Positions 63,480 through 64,000 of a stretch of DNA of 64,000 bases are shown here, piece by piece. The position numbers and the translations under genes were made by a program. Where the stretch lies: the NCBI RefSeq assembly GCF_016920785.2, contig NW_024609934.1:124001-188000 (forward strand), written 5' to 3'. Within the stretch, counting starts at the first letter, position 1. Each line of letters opens with the position of its first letter. This DNA is from Ixodes scapularis. Its lineage: Eukaryota > Arthropoda > Arachnida > Ixodida > Ixodidae. The notes beneath the pieces were generated by a model, which saw only the letters and a program-made list of their open reading frames with translations, was not told the origin of the DNA and made no database searches.

Positions 63480-64000
63480 CGGTACGCAGAAGCATCGAGA
63501 ACGGCCACGAAAGCGCAGAGCGAGTGCGGCCAGCGGCAAGCTGCCCTCGCACCGCGCTTTCCGTATCTTCGCATGAAAACTCAGGTTGGTTGTTTCGTTT
63601 TCCTTTTGAGCCAGCGTTTTTCATTTGGGTTCTGTTTATGTTTGGTGGTTGCGTTAGAGCACATCACCGACTGAAATAGGCGCGAATGTAAGCCGTAAGA
63701 CACGGCCAGCTGAAATGCCCGGTCGGAGGTCTGGCATACTTTTCTCACCTTGTTAGAACACCTAAGCCTGGGTAAGAAAATCTTCAGGCAATCAAAAGTT
63801 TAAGACGGGGAAAGAAGTCGGTCAGACGGCGTTTCAAACTCAGCTAGTATGTTTTCTCGCGCGATTAAAACGCCACTTCCGTGCGAAAGTTAGTTTCGTC
63901 GACATCTGACTACGTGACAATCCTTGCTTTTTAACACTCACGCGTTTTTGGTACTTCAACTAAGTTGTCCCCGTGAACTACAATAACCCTCCGTCCCCCT
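63480..64000. other. Unassigned end of window
   Basis: If 63353-63466 is a first exon, this is the start of an intron. No element recognised. Confidence 0.35.

Overview
This window looks like intergenic DNA from a large, repeat-rich animal genome, most probably a hard tick or a close chelicerate relative. That assignment is an inference. It rests on tRNA-Ser-like SINEs of the general Ruka type, several Penelope-like elements (PLEs), L2/CR1-like and Tx1/L1-like LINEs, and long AT-rich spacers with no operons or dense coding. No complete host gene was found. The best host-gene candidate is a possible first exon with an ETS promoter motif at about 63.3 kb. Almost everything that can be named is a transposable element, usually broken and often nested.

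Layout. 0-1.9 kb: unassigned. 1.9-6.2 kb: a degenerate L2/CR1-type LINE with a decayed 2A-like motif, followed by a long foldback at 6.2-6.9 kb. 7-10.1 kb: unassigned. 10.16-18.92 kb: two PLEs head to head, flanked by an 11-bp direct repeat. The right copy is interrupted by a 3.7-kb terminal-inverted-repeat (TIR) element and a 547-bp hairpin MITE. 20.9-22.6 kb: minus-strand LINE and PLE fragments. 24.1-27.1 kb: a diverged tandem duplication, one copy split by a Tc1/mariner-like element that itself holds a 5'-truncated LINE. 27.9-28.2 kb: a TTAA-flanked MITE. 28.9-34.4 kb: a Tx1/L1-like LINE with zinc-knuckle ORF1, APE endonuclease and YADD reverse transcriptase, carrying two insertions. 34.5-41.4 kb: SINEs and a duplicated interspersed repeat. 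41.6-44.2 kb: three copies of an unusual element whose interior is tandem self-complementary motifs. 47.4-47.9 kb: a PLE 3' fragment. 48.5-50.4 kb: a minus-strand reverse transcriptase-RNase H pseudogene that resembles hepadnavirus-like (HEART-type) elements. 51.0-51.4 kb: a hAT-type MITE. 52.7-54.6 kb: a three-level nest with a Harbinger-like MITE built on AGCGCT repeats. 58.7-60.1 kb: further nested MITEs and a SINE. 60.1-64 kb: mostly unassigned.

The elements do not form a pathway. Their relations are of insertion order: which element interrupts which, and which target-site duplications survive. The most unusual items are the hepadnavirus-like RT-RNase H at 48.5-50.4 kb and the three modular palindromic-minisatellite elements at 41.6-44.2 kb. 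Several further elements with different termini also have cores of tandem self-complementary oligomers. All calls come from reading the sequence without database searches. Family names are therefore assignments by motif, and exact boundaries are given only where flanking duplications or terminal repeats could be read.
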